Source of the DNA: CAYNZV01 sp965217095
GTDB lineage: Bacteria; Latescibacterota; UBA2968; UBA8231
Length of the DNA stretch: 64,000 bases
Direction of reading: 5' to 3'
Assembly: GCA_965217095.1 (NCBI GenBank)
Contig: OZ244235.1
Location: 5,518,001 to 5,582,000 of the forward strand
In this document: one piece after another, positions 55,079-62,826 of the stretch
Position numbering within the stretch: position 1 is the stretch's first letter
How the letters are laid out: the number at the start of each line of letters is the position of its first letter
Notes under the pieces: model-generated
What the model was told of the DNA's origin: nothing
Database searches by the model: none
The model's input: only the letters and a program-made list of their open reading frames with translations
Translations under genes and position numbers: made by a program

Positions 55079-55933
55079 TCAACATCCACGAGGCTTGGGC
55101 CACTCAACCCCAAAGCCCATCTCCACAAGCAGTTCGATACCCCTCTCCAAGTGGCGCCCCACGGTAGCCACGCCGTGGGAGTCATCCCCGGGCACGCACT
55201 TGACACCTATCTCTGATGCCATCTCCAGGATCGAACGAGTCACGTACGGTTCGGACGCGCCTTTCTCCAGAGCCCTAAGGTTGAGATCGAGTATGGAGTC
55301 AATCTCCTTCACCTTCTCAAGATTCCTCCAGATGCGGTCCTTGATCTGACCGACTCGAAGCCTCTCGTGATACTCAGCATCGTGCATTCGTATCAGATCG
55401 AAGTGACCAATTACCTCAGGCCGTAACGCTTCCATCATCTCATACTGCTGGTCGAAATATTCGCAGTAGAGTTCCTCGATTCCGCCTACGCCCGCTATCG
55501 CCTCTGCGTACCATCGTGATCGTCCATCAATTACGACATCACCAACATGGTGTACGGAGCCTACAATGTAATCCGGCTTGAATTCACGTCGCAGTTCATC
55601 CACGTGCTCTATGTAGCCCGTCCAGCACTCCGTCTCGAATCCAACTAGAATCTGCGGCTTTGAGCGATGCTCGGACTGCAACGAGCGGGCCGTCGAGAAG
55701 TAGTCGGTGAATCGGGCGCGCTTGCTCGCCGCAGTCTCCCCTGCCTCTCTGTCCTCATCGAACAGGAACGCGTCAGAGACTGGAGGTATGTGCTCGGTAA
55801 CCCCGAACCAGGCAAAATCCTGCCGCGCATACTCGGCGACAACCTCGGCCAGCGTGTCCTCGCCGTCGCCAAACTCCGCTGTGTGACCGCCGTGCACCGA
55901 AACCGGCCGCGCATCCAAAATATCGTCAGCCAA
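55079..55933 (-). CDS. PHP-family hydrolase, histidinol-phosphatase (HisK/HisJ)-like
   Basis: 284 residues with an apparent TTG start after GAGGGA, 19 nt beyond an attC core. PHP metal motifs are VHGGHTAEFGDGEDTL (the usual HxH is replaced by HGGH), FGVTEHIPP, VGFETE, VGSVHHVGD, GHFDLIR and GDDSHG. Histidinol-phosphate is the known substrate for this subfamily, but with no his genes nearby another phosphoester is possible. It is an integron-type cassette gene. Confidence 0.83.
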   Translation of the reverse strand: MADDILDARPVSVHGGHTAEFGDGEDTLAEVVAEYARQDFAWFGVTEHIPPVSDAFLFDEDREAGETAASKRARFTDYFSTARSLQSEHRSKPQILVGFETECWTGYIEHVDELRREFKPDYIVGSVHHVGDVVIDGRSRWYAEAIAGVGGIEELYCEYFDQQYEMMEALRPEVIGHFDLIRMHDAEYHERLRVGQIKDRIWRNLEKVKEIDSILDLNLRALEKGASEPYVTRSILEMASEIGVKCVPGDDSHGVATVGRHLERGIELLVEMGFGVEWPKPRGC

Positions 55934-55952
55934 CTTTCCCTCAATCCTCTCT

Positions 55953-56010
55953 CGCTAACGCAAGGCTCACCGAAGGTGCGAAGCACCGTCTGGTGCAGCC
56001 GGTGTTGGAC
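55953..56010 (-). other. attC integron recombination site (58 bp)
   Basis: On the minus strand GTCCAAC (perfect R'' core), inner arms GGCTGCACC and GGTGAGCC pairing with one extra G, and GTTAGCG at the far end. The centre shares a 23-base core with the 51103 site. The PHP gene starts 19 nt further on. Confidence 0.8.
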
Positions 56011-56083
56011 GTTTCTTCGATCTCCATCATGATAAGGCAGGAATTGTGGATGAGACCGGGATCCTGGCTTGGGTAGACCTGAC

Positions 56084-57253
56084 TTACATATATGGCATGT
56101 TCACATCTCGCGGTCGCTGTAGTCGCAGGAAGTAGGTCCCGAGCCCTGCAGCTCCGTACATAAAATCGGCGGAGTAGAGACCAGGTTCGTCTGTAGGCCA
56201 AGCATCACCCTCGGGCAACACTGCACGATAGGCCATGGCCATGTCAGCGAACTCATTGGCTCGCTGCAACCAGATGGAGTCACCACTGTCACGGTACAAT
56301 TCGATGAAGAGTTCGCCGCATCCGGACAGGCCGATGCATTGGGTTGTGTTGTGGCGAAAGTCGCTATAGGCATAGGTGGCCAGTCCCGCCTGCAGAGCCA
56401 TGTCACGGTAGACCGGCTCACCGAGAATCTGCGCTGCGCTGAGGAACACGACGCCTATGCCAGCGGCGCCGTGGCTCCACTGGCAGCGGCTCAAATCGAC
56501 GTCGCCCAGCATCGGAGTCCAGTTGATACCACCTCGGTCAGGAACGGCGTAGCGCGCAAGAGTACGCAGGATGTCGCACGCATTGTCGGCCCAAAGAACA
56601 TCCCCGGTGGCTTCGTGCAGCACCAGCAGGTAGTGGGCCACGCCGCTGATACCGTGGGCCACCCCGAGGTAGGGACGGTCACCGAACTGCCCGTCAGGCC
56701 GGCACAGGCAGTGACAGCCGGCATCGTCACGCACTAGATGCTCGCACAGCCAGGCGCCGTTACGCCGGGCGCCCTCCAGGTAGCGGCTCTCTTTGGTGGA
56801 TTCCCATAGCCGCAGTAGGTAGAGTCCATTCGACGCAGCGCCGCCCATCAGGTCGGTAAAGGGGCCTGGATCCTCGCGGAGGATGACATCGGCGTTATGC
56901 ACGCAATGCTCAGAAACCGGCTCGCCGGTGACCTGCGCCAGATGTAGCCAGGACATCGCAGCCCCCGTCCGTCCCAACAGTAGACCACGTTCGTAGCCCT
57001 CCATGTCGACTGTGGAACACCAATGATTGGCACTACGAGCCAGGTCTAGGGCAGTTTCGCTGGCGGTCTGCCGCCCGTACTCGGCGAGGAATATGCCGAT
57101 TCCACCGCATCCGTTGAACGCCTCGTAGCTGTAGTGGGGCTGGTTGTCGTAAGAGATAGTCTGCCAACGCACGCCCTCGGGCACGCGCTCAGCAGTTCGC
57201 TCGATGAAGCGGTAGATGGAATGGGCCCCCTCTGTCGCAGATGTCATGGCCAT
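56084..57253 (-). CDS. LanC-like (lanthionine synthetase C-like) protein with altered zinc ligands
   Basis: 389 residues forming a repeated alpha/alpha toroid: NGCGGIGIFLAEYG, LLLGRTGAAMSWLHL, LMGGAASNGLYLLRL, LGVAHGISGVAHYLL (about residue 200), CQWSHGAAGIGVVFL (about 258) and QCIGLSGCGELFIEL (about 303). In LanC the last two motifs read WCYG and CHG and supply the zinc-binding Cys, Cys and His. Here WSHG and CIG keep only one of these. It may bind metal differently or act non-enzymatically, like eukaryotic LanCL or glycosidase-like relatives. No precursor peptide or dehydratase is nearby. Bounded by attC sites, it is a cassette gene. Confidence 0.75.
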   Translation of the reverse strand: MAMTSATEGAHSIYRFIERTAERVPEGVRWQTISYDNQPHYSYEAFNGCGGIGIFLAEYGRQTASETALDLARSANHWCSTVDMEGYERGLLLGRTGAAMSWLHLAQVTGEPVSEHCVHNADVILREDPGPFTDLMGGAASNGLYLLRLWESTKESRYLEGARRNGAWLCEHLVRDDAGCHCLCRPDGQFGDRPYLGVAHGISGVAHYLLVLHEATGDVLWADNACDILRTLARYAVPDRGGINWTPMLGDVDLSRCQWSHGAAGIGVVFLSAAQILGEPVYRDMALQAGLATYAYSDFRHNTTQCIGLSGCGELFIELYRDSGDSIWLQRANEFADMAMAYRAVLPEGDAWPTDEPGLYSADFMYGAAGLGTYFLRLQRPRDVNMPYM

Positions 57254-57298
57254 TCACCTCTCTTCATGGTGTGTGCAGGAGCTGACGCGCCTTCCCAC

Positions 57299-57421
57299 AT
57301 CCAACGCAAGAATCACCCGCAGGCAGCGTCCCCGATCGATCTTGGCAATTGCGATTGCCCGGCGAGCAGCCAATTGGCCCAGAGCCTCCCAAGATGCCGT
57401 CAGGTGCATTCAATGTTAGGC
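57299..57421 (-). other. attC integron recombination site (123 bp)
   Basis: On the minus strand GCCTAAC (perfect) and GTTGGAT (perfect) are the outer cores. Inner arms GAATGCACC and GGTGATTC pair except for one extrahelical G. This is the clearest site of the array; the LanC-like gene starts 45 nt beyond. Confidence 0.88.
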
Positions 57422-57433
57422 TTGTCTTGTAGT

Positions 57434-57439
57434 TATAAT
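57434..57439 (+). promoter_or_regulatory. -10 box of the brnTA promoter
   Basis: TATAAT lies 22 nt before the BrnT start, in an AT-rich stretch with partial dyad symmetry (TATAATATAAC / GTATATT) that could be the BrnA operator. No clear -35 box is seen. Confidence 0.4.
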
Positions 57440-57461
57440 ATAACGACAGTATATTGTCCTT

Positions 57462-57758
57462 GTGGACGGACTCAGTTTCTCGTGGGATGCCCGGAAAGCC
57501 CGAGAGAACGAGCGCAAACATGGCGGTCCGTTTGAAGAAGCCAGAGCTGTTTTCAGCGATGAAGGAGCCCTCATCATCGATGACCCTGGTCATTCTGATG
57601 TCGAGGACCGATTCATCATTATTGGATTCAGTTCGCAAGCTAGGATTCTCACTGTTTGCCACTGTTACATCGAAAGCGATGAGATCATACGGATCATTTC
57701 CGCTCGTCCGGCTACTCGTCGTGAATCTCAACAATACGTTCAGGGGAACATGAAATGA
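57462..57758 (+). CDS. brnT: BrnT family ribonuclease toxin
   Basis: 98 residues with a GTG start. SFSWDARKARENERKHGGPFEEARAVF and DRFIIIGFSSQARILTVCH, then IIRIISARPATRRE, are the full signature of BrnT, a RelE-fold ribosome-independent RNase. It overlaps the BrnA start by four bases. The pair is oriented against the surrounding cassette genes, a common arrangement for toxin-antitoxin modules in integron arrays, which they stabilise. Confidence 0.92.
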   Translation: MDGLSFSWDARKARENERKHGGPFEEARAVFSDEGALIIDDPGHSDVEDRFIIIGFSSQARILTVCHCYIESDEIIRIISARPATRRESQQYVQGNMK

Positions 57759-57967
57759 GAAAAGAGTATGACTTTTCGAAGGCTCGGAAGAACCCATACG
57801 CTAAGAAGCTCAAGAAGCAGGTCACCATCCGATTGGAACCTGAGGTTATCGACTACTTCAAGGACCTGGCACTCGACAACGGTATTCCGTATCAAACGTT
57901 GATCAATTTGTTCCTGCGCGATTGCGCGCAGTCGGGGAAAAAGCCCACGATCAATTGGGCCGCATGA
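57755..57967 (+). CDS. brnA: BrnA family antitoxin
   Basis: 70 residues. The protein reads KEYDFSKARKNPYAKKLKKQ then VTIRLEPEVIDYFKDLA, a ribbon-helix-helix DNA-binding fold, and ends DCAQSGKKPTINWAA. It neutralises BrnT and represses the operon. The ATG overlaps the brnT stop (ATGA). Confidence 0.92.
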   Translation: MRKEYDFSKARKNPYAKKLKKQVTIRLEPEVIDYFKDLALDNGIPYQTLINLFLRDCAQSGKKPTINWAA

Positions 57968-57994
57968 ACCAATATCATGCTCGATGCTGGGGCA

Positions 57995-58146
57995 TCACGG
58001 TCGCGTGTGGCGCAAGACCAGTCATAGAGATCCCGTCCACCGTATGCCCGTTCCCAGCAGACGTGGCCACAGTCCTCATGCACTGTGAAACGCACTGACT
58101 TGTGGCCAGCAGCCTCGAGTGCGTTTGCGATGTCATACGCCCGCAT
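57995..58146 (-). pseudogene. C-terminal remnant of an alpha/beta-hydrolase (esterase/prolyl oligopeptidase type)
   Basis: The minus strand encodes ANALEAAGHKSVRFTVHEDCGHVCWERAYGG then LYDW, matching the C-terminus of esterase-type alpha/beta hydrolases, including the catalytic His in GHVCW. It has no N-terminus: it is joined directly to the 3' end of the CehA-like gene at a CATAACAAGCC element. A missing base near 58015 separates LYDW from LRHTRP and the stop. It is a non-functional fragment left by cassette recombination. Confidence 0.65.
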
Positions 58147-59260
58147 CCGGCTTGTTATGTTTATTTGGTCTTGGAGCGTCTACCCGGGCTCTTGCATCAG
58201 TAAAGACAGGCTGCCCCCAGGCATAATATTCCTCAAACCCATTTTTTTGGGGATGCTTGCGTGTGAGCGTTACTTTGGCGCGTACATAGGCCGTTGATTT
58301 GTCGACTTCGTAACGCCCTATTTCATCATCGATTGTTTTGAGAAGGGTACCATTAGGCCCAATGAACTCTGTCCGGTATCCCGGGGTTCCTTGACCTACA
58401 TGCTTACCTCGCAAGTCAGGCGAAGCGGTAAGCTCATCTTCCGTTCTCTCCGCATCAATCTCGACTACGTACGCGTCGGGACCTCTCTTGCATGTCTTGA
58501 GAAAGACACCATTACTGGCGTAGAAGTCACCTTGCAACATGGCTTCTGTGATGGTATCCGGATTAAGCGTTGAGGCCCGCACCATGACCCAGCCGCGACC
58601 GGGATTGGATTTGTTTTTCGCAATGGTCTGGAAATGGTGGGCATCGTCCGATGACACTCCATAAATCAACATTCCTTTTGTAAGCAGTTGATCCCACATC
58701 TCCTCTGTAGATGGGTGCGCATCATCGCCGGCGTTATGTACATCGGGGTGTCCATTGAAGAGTTCGAACATATAGAGGTCATTTACCGGGAGGATATCTT
58801 CAGCGGCTACAGCATATTTAAAATTGGGATGATTGAGGATGGTTTGTCCTCCCGCCATTATGGTCCCATCCACATGATTCTGGATGATGGCTGATCTGTC
58901 TACGTGGTCGAATTCCCACGGTACGACGCTTTGAACGTTCATGGCCGTCGAATGAGTTACTTTTTTCCCCGTAATTTCCACGCCCGGGATCAAGATGAAA
59001 TCGTTTCGCTTATTCTCAGGTAGTTTGACCGTGTTTGGGTCAATGAGCTTGTTATGTTCGCTCAGAATTACAAAATTATACCCGTGGTCATGATACCACG
59101 CGGCCACGACATCAGGTGATGAATCAGCATGGCCGCAAAGCACCGTATGGGTGTGCGTATTGCCTCGAAACCAGTGGTCGGCCCGGAATGGCCCCATGGA
59201 GACACACCCGAAGGCAAGAAGAACCGCAAACAGCGCAGGAATCGCCAATAGGTAACGCAT
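58133..59260 (-). CDS. CehA/McbA-like PHP-family metallohydrolase lipoprotein
   Basis: 375 residues from the ATG at 59260. A lipoprotein signal (LLAIPALFAVLLAFGC, lipobox LAFGC) directs it to the envelope. PHP motifs are GNTHTHTVLCGH, FVILSEHN, GVEITG, ILNHPNFK, YMFELFNGH and GVSSDDAHH. CehA/McbA relatives cleave carbamates or phosphoesters. The last residues (PNKHNKPDAGV) are encoded by a CATAACAAGCC attC-like arm, so the original C-terminus may have been altered. The start is 33 nt after an attC core. Confidence 0.85.
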   Translation of the reverse strand: MRYLLAIPALFAVLLAFGCVSMGPFRADHWFRGNTHTHTVLCGHADSSPDVVAAWYHDHGYNFVILSEHNKLIDPNTVKLPENKRNDFILIPGVEITGKKVTHSTAMNVQSVVPWEFDHVDRSAIIQNHVDGTIMAGGQTILNHPNFKYAVAAEDILPVNDLYMFELFNGHPDVHNAGDDAHPSTEEMWDQLLTKGMLIYGVSSDDAHHFQTIAKNKSNPGRGWVMVRASTLNPDTITEAMLQGDFYASNGVFLKTCKRGPDAYVVEIDAERTEDELTASPDLRGKHVGQGTPGYRTEFIGPNGTLLKTIDDEIGRYEVDKSTAYVRAKVTLTRKHPQKNGFEEYYAWGQPVFTDARARVDAPRPNKHNKPDAGV

Positions 59261-59293
59261 GAGAATGTTTGCTTTCACAATCTTACTTTCTAC

Positions 59294-59410
59294 ACATAAC
59301 ACAGTGATGAGCCGCGCAGACTCACTGTCGCCCCAGAAACGCGGAATGCGGTTAATCCGTGCAACAGTCCAGGATCACTGCGAGTTCGTCGGCTCCATCA
59401 CATGTTATGG
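59294..59410 (-). other. attC integron recombination site (117 bp)
   Basis: On the minus strand the inner arms GTGATGGAGCCG and CGGCTCATCAC pair perfectly apart from one extra G. The outer cores are CCATAAC and GTTATGT. The downstream lipoprotein gene starts 33 nt later. Confidence 0.85.
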
Positions 59411-59465
59411 GTTTCACGAACTATTCAAACGCTGGACACAGGACCGTCACTCGCTTTCCACCAGC

Positions 59466-60548
59466 TTAACCTATACTCTGCGGCGACTTGATCTCTACGA
59501 GTTCTCCTTCTCTGGCCGAGCGGTATGCCGCTTCCGCGAGTGCGACCGCGTGAGCACCGTCTCGCCCAGAAGCACCACCTGGTCCCTCACCCAAGATGTT
59601 GGCCACAAAGTCTGCAGCCGGGTTTGAATCTTCGCACTCCACACGCAGCTGCTCGATCCCGCTGTCTCCGCTCAGCCAAACTTCCTTCGGGTCGCCCCAA
59701 CCCTGAAATCCGGCGTTGAGCATGCCTTTTTCACCTAACACCGTCAGTTGGCCGCCACCCTTCCCCTGAATGCCATCCGCGACTGCGATCGAAAGTAGCA
59801 CGTCGTTCTCCAATCGTGCGTGAACGGAGACAACCTGCTCGACGGCAAGCCCTGCGTTCTCCATGAGAGCAGAGACAGTCGTTGCGGGTGCTCCCCCTAT
59901 CCATAGTCCAACGTCCACGATGTGACTGCCAGAGTCTGCGAAGGGCCCACCTCCCATTTGTTCAGGGTTTCGCCGCCAGTACCCCTCCAGACTTCCGTCT
60001 CCGTAGAATCCCTTGGGCATTCGGGCCATATAATTATCGGGAAGACGATCGAGCTCCCAGAGGAACCTGACGTTGTGGGCGAACACCAAGTTGACGTGAC
60101 GGACGACTCCAAGCCGACCACTCGAAACTGCCTCCTTGATCGATCGCCAAGTCCCTGAGGATCGAAGGCCATAACCAACGCACAGAAGAGTATCGGCCCC
60201 CTCAGCCGCATCTACCATCTGCCAAGCGTCGCCACTGGTTAGCGCCAATGGCTTTTCGACGAGAACAGGAAGTCCCTTGGCAATGGCCGACAACGATGGC
60301 TCCACGTGCGCGTGGTGCGCAGTCGCGACTATCACCGCATCCAAGCCTGGCAGCTCAAGAAGATCATGCCAGTCAGTAAACGCTCGCTCGACGTCGATCT
60401 CTCCCTTCGCTGCAGCCAACGCTCTCTCTGTTCGCCTCGAAATCGCCACAATCTCAGCCCGGTTCGTCGCCCTGAGGTTGGGTACTTGCTTGGCCATGGC
60501 GTACGTACCGATTCCAATGATGCCTACTTGGAGCTTTTTGTCTTGCAC
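59466..60548 (-). CDS. Gfo/Idh/MocA family oxidoreductase
   Basis: About 360 residues from a GTG at 60548 with AAGGAGG six bases before it. The Rossmann motif is VGIIGIGTYAMAKQ; EKPLALTSGDA contains the catalytic EKP Lys, and DSGSHIVDVGLWIGG has the downstream His/Asp. It is NAD(P)-dependent and acts on sugars, inositols or their derivatives. It begins 49 nt after a partial attC-like site. Confidence 0.9.
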   Translation of the reverse strand: MQDKKLQVGIIGIGTYAMAKQVPNLRATNRAEIVAISRRTERALAAAKGEIDVERAFTDWHDLLELPGLDAVIVATAHHAHVEPSLSAIAKGLPVLVEKPLALTSGDAWQMVDAAEGADTLLCVGYGLRSSGTWRSIKEAVSSGRLGVVRHVNLVFAHNVRFLWELDRLPDNYMARMPKGFYGDGSLEGYWRRNPEQMGGGPFADSGSHIVDVGLWIGGAPATTVSALMENAGLAVEQVVSVHARLENDVLLSIAVADGIQGKGGGQLTVLGEKGMLNAGFQGWGDPKEVWLSGDSGIEQLRVECEDSNPAADFVANILGEGPGGASGRDGAHAVALAEAAYRSAREGELVEIKSPQSIG

Positions 60549-60597
60549 GTCGCCCTCCTTCACGAACGCTCAAGGTGCTGTAGCGATGTATCTTGTC

Positions 60598-60680
60598 CCA
60601 TAACACAAGGATGACCTGCGGGCCGAACCACCGATTTGCTCAGCCGCACCTTCCGGCCGGCGAATCACTTATCCAACTCC
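60598..60680 (-). other. Partial attC-like site
   Basis: CCATAAC and GGATGACC arms match those of the 51103 site, but the opposite arms are not recognisable. Confidence 0.4.
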
Positions 60681-60811
60681 GGTCCCTGATTGTCGCGCTT
60701 CAAAGTTGATGCGAAGGTTTCGTTTCAAACTGGCACACATCTCTTCCGCCCATCCTGCCGCGGCATCACTCGTAGCAAGCGGTAGCGGGCACGGCGAGTC
60801 CCGAGTTCGGG

Positions 60812-61834
60812 CTACCTCGGCCATCCCGAGATACCGTGGAGTCGGTGCTTCTCGTTCCACCGGCGAATGAAAGCAATTCCCTGGTCAATATTGACACTAT
60901 TCCGGCCACGAAAGCCAACAGTCCTCGCCTGTAGAGCCATGACCCAGATGTGTCTGAGTGGGACAAACCAGGTGATGGCTTCTCGTTCGTCAGGAGAAAT
61001 CATGCGAACGCTGTTGTAACCCTTCAAAAATGCACCCCATCGCCGTTGGACCCATCCCCTTTTCAGGCCCTTTCCGTGCGCAGCCCATTCTAGCAACCAC
61101 AGCACGACGGTGAGTTCGTACGAACGCCAGCCGTACCCGTAACAGTCGAAATCGAACAGGACCATCCTACCCTGACGGTCGCTGTGAACATTGGTAATGT
61201 CGCCGTGAATGCACCCGTAGTGGGGTTGCGTCAGTGGAAGGCGTGCTTCGATAAGTTGTCCGAGAGCCGAGCCAACCTGCTCCAAATACGTTAGTTCCGC
61301 TTTACTGCCCTCAAAAAACGGCCTGATGATCTTGAGCGGTTCATCGAGTAGATGCGGGACACCAATATGGAAGCGTCGGTTGTCAGCGGGCATGCTATCC
61401 AGGCTCCGATGTAGGTTGGCCGTCAAGGAGCCTAACTCTTGCCACCTCACGAGGCTGAAGTCTGGCTCTTCCCTGAGCGCCTCCGTGAAGAGCACTGCAT
61501 AACGCACGCCTTCGGGTGCCATGAGTCGGGTCAGGAAAGCACCGTCCCGCCTGCGCACTGGCCTCGACACCGGTTGCTTGTGTTTGGCCAGGAAATTGAG
61601 CGTCGCCATCTCGGCGTCGATCTCGGGCTTGGTTCGCCAACCCATGCGATAGACTCGCAAGTAAAGGCGATCAGAACCTGACTGAACTTCGTACGTGTCG
61701 TTCACGCCCAGCTCTATGAACTGGCACCTGACCGGAACCTTGAGGGCATACTTGCTCAGAACGCGTTCGGCGAGCGCCTGTTCTGACAGGGTTGAATTGA
61801 CTACCGGGAATGCAGCGACTGTCTGCTTGGCCAT
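60812..61834 (-). CDS. Aminoglycoside-phosphotransferase-like kinase (APH/HSK2 family)
   Basis: 340 residues. The kinase-like fold shows LYLRVYRMG (nucleotide-binding Lys replaced by Arg), the catalytic loop CIHGDITNVH with HGD, and LFDFDCYGYGWRSYEL with the metal Asp. It resembles homoserine kinase II/choline kinase-like proteins (EELNxFRxxxD not seen). The substrate is unknown and resistance should not be assumed. The start is 35 nt after an attC-like site. Confidence 0.85.
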   Translation of the reverse strand: MAKQTVAAFPVVNSTLSEQALAERVLSKYALKVPVRCQFIELGVNDTYEVQSGSDRLYLRVYRMGWRTKPEIDAEMATLNFLAKHKQPVSRPVRRRDGAFLTRLMAPEGVRYAVLFTEALREEPDFSLVRWQELGSLTANLHRSLDSMPADNRRFHIGVPHLLDEPLKIIRPFFEGSKAELTYLEQVGSALGQLIEARLPLTQPHYGCIHGDITNVHSDRQGRMVLFDFDCYGYGWRSYELTVVLWLLEWAAHGKGLKRGWVQRRWGAFLKGYNSVRMISPDEREAITWFVPLRHIWVMALQARTVGFRGRNSVNIDQGIAFIRRWNEKHRLHGISGWPR

Positions 61835-61869
61835 GTGGCCTCACGCTCTCCTCTGCTTTGATCCGGTCC

Positions 61870-61928
61870 CGATAACGACGTGAATTAGGTGCGGCTCTTT
61901 GCCGTCGCCTGCATCTGCCTTGTTATGC
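61870..61928 (-). other. attC-like site (59 bp)
   Basis: Outer cores are CGATAAC and GTTATGC on the plus strand, with an inner GGCGAC/GTCGCC-type hairpin. Inner arms are poorly paired; position and length fit the array. Confidence 0.5.
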
Positions 61929-62017
61929 CGCAGAAGCTGTCTACGCCTTGATACGCGTATCGCTCGGCTTCTCTCCTGTCGTCATCCAGTGAATGATGTC
62001 ATCGGCCAACGGCCCCG

Positions 62018-62779
62018 TTACTTTGCAGCTCGGGCGCCGTCCACGGACAGGGTGTGCCCGGTGACGAAGGACGCTCGATCCGAGCACAACCACACCACCG
62101 TTTCGGCGACCTCATCCGGTTTTCCCAAGCGACCGGTAGGCTCCAGGGCAATGAACTCGGCTTCGACCTCCGGGTCGCCGTCGACGACGCGGTCGTACAT
62201 TTCCGTACGGATCGTACCCGGACAAACGGCGTTGACCCGGATGCCTGCCTGGGCGTAGTCCAGCGCCGCCGTTTTGGTCAGACCCGCCACGCCATGTTTG
62301 CTGGCCACATAGGCCGGCAGACCTTTGGCCCCGATCAGCCCGAACAAGGACGATGTGTTCACGATGGCACCGCCCCCACCTTCAAGCATTCGAGGGATCT
62401 CGTACTTCATACACAACCAGATCCCCTTGAGATTGACGGCCATGACATGATCCCAATCTTCTTCCGTCGTGTCTGCCGTGTTGGTGATCGGACCCAGTAT
62501 CCCGGCATTGTTGAAGGCACAATCGAGGCGGCCGTAGGTCTCGACGGTCTTGTCGACCAAGCCCTTGACGTCAACCGCCTTCGATACATCGGTCTGGACG
62601 AAAAGACCGTCCTGTCCGGCTTCTTCAATCCGCCTCACTGTATTTTCACCGCCGTCGGCGTCTACATCGGCAACCACCACCTTCGCTCCTTCGCGTGCAA
62701 ACATCACCGCCGTCGCCCGGCCGATTCCGGAACCGGCACCGGTGACCAGGGCAACGCGGTCTTGCAACAGCTCTGCCAA
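62018..62779 (-). CDS. Short-chain dehydrogenase/reductase (SDR)
   Basis: 253 residues from a TTG with GGGAGG eight bases upstream. Motifs are VTGAGSGIGRAT, FNNAGILGP, VNTSSLFG (Ser) and YVASKHG (Tyr/Lys), then CPGTIRTEM. It is a classical NAD(P)-dependent dehydrogenase. It follows the VOC gene after 47 nt, and the three minus-strand genes to the right edge appear to form a catabolic operon. Confidence 0.92.
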   Translation of the reverse strand: MAELLQDRVALVTGAGSGIGRATAVMFAREGAKVVVADVDADGGENTVRRIEEAGQDGLFVQTDVSKAVDVKGLVDKTVETYGRLDCAFNNAGILGPITNTADTTEEDWDHVMAVNLKGIWLCMKYEIPRMLEGGGGAIVNTSSLFGLIGAKGLPAYVASKHGVAGLTKTAALDYAQAGIRVNAVCPGTIRTEMYDRVVDGDPEVEAEFIALEPTGRLGKPDEVAETVVWLCSDRASFVTGHTLSVDGARAAK

Positions 62780-62826
62780 TGGTTGGCCTCCCTACTTATG
62801 GATCGTTCGATGCTTCATTTCGGCGT

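Noticed and set aside
56084..57253. Lanthipeptide biosynthetic cluster
   Set aside because: No precursor peptide, dehydratase or transporter is near, and the zinc ligands are not conserved.
60812..61834. Aminoglycoside resistance gene
   Set aside because: It shares only the APH-like fold and HGD/DFD motifs with many metabolic kinases.
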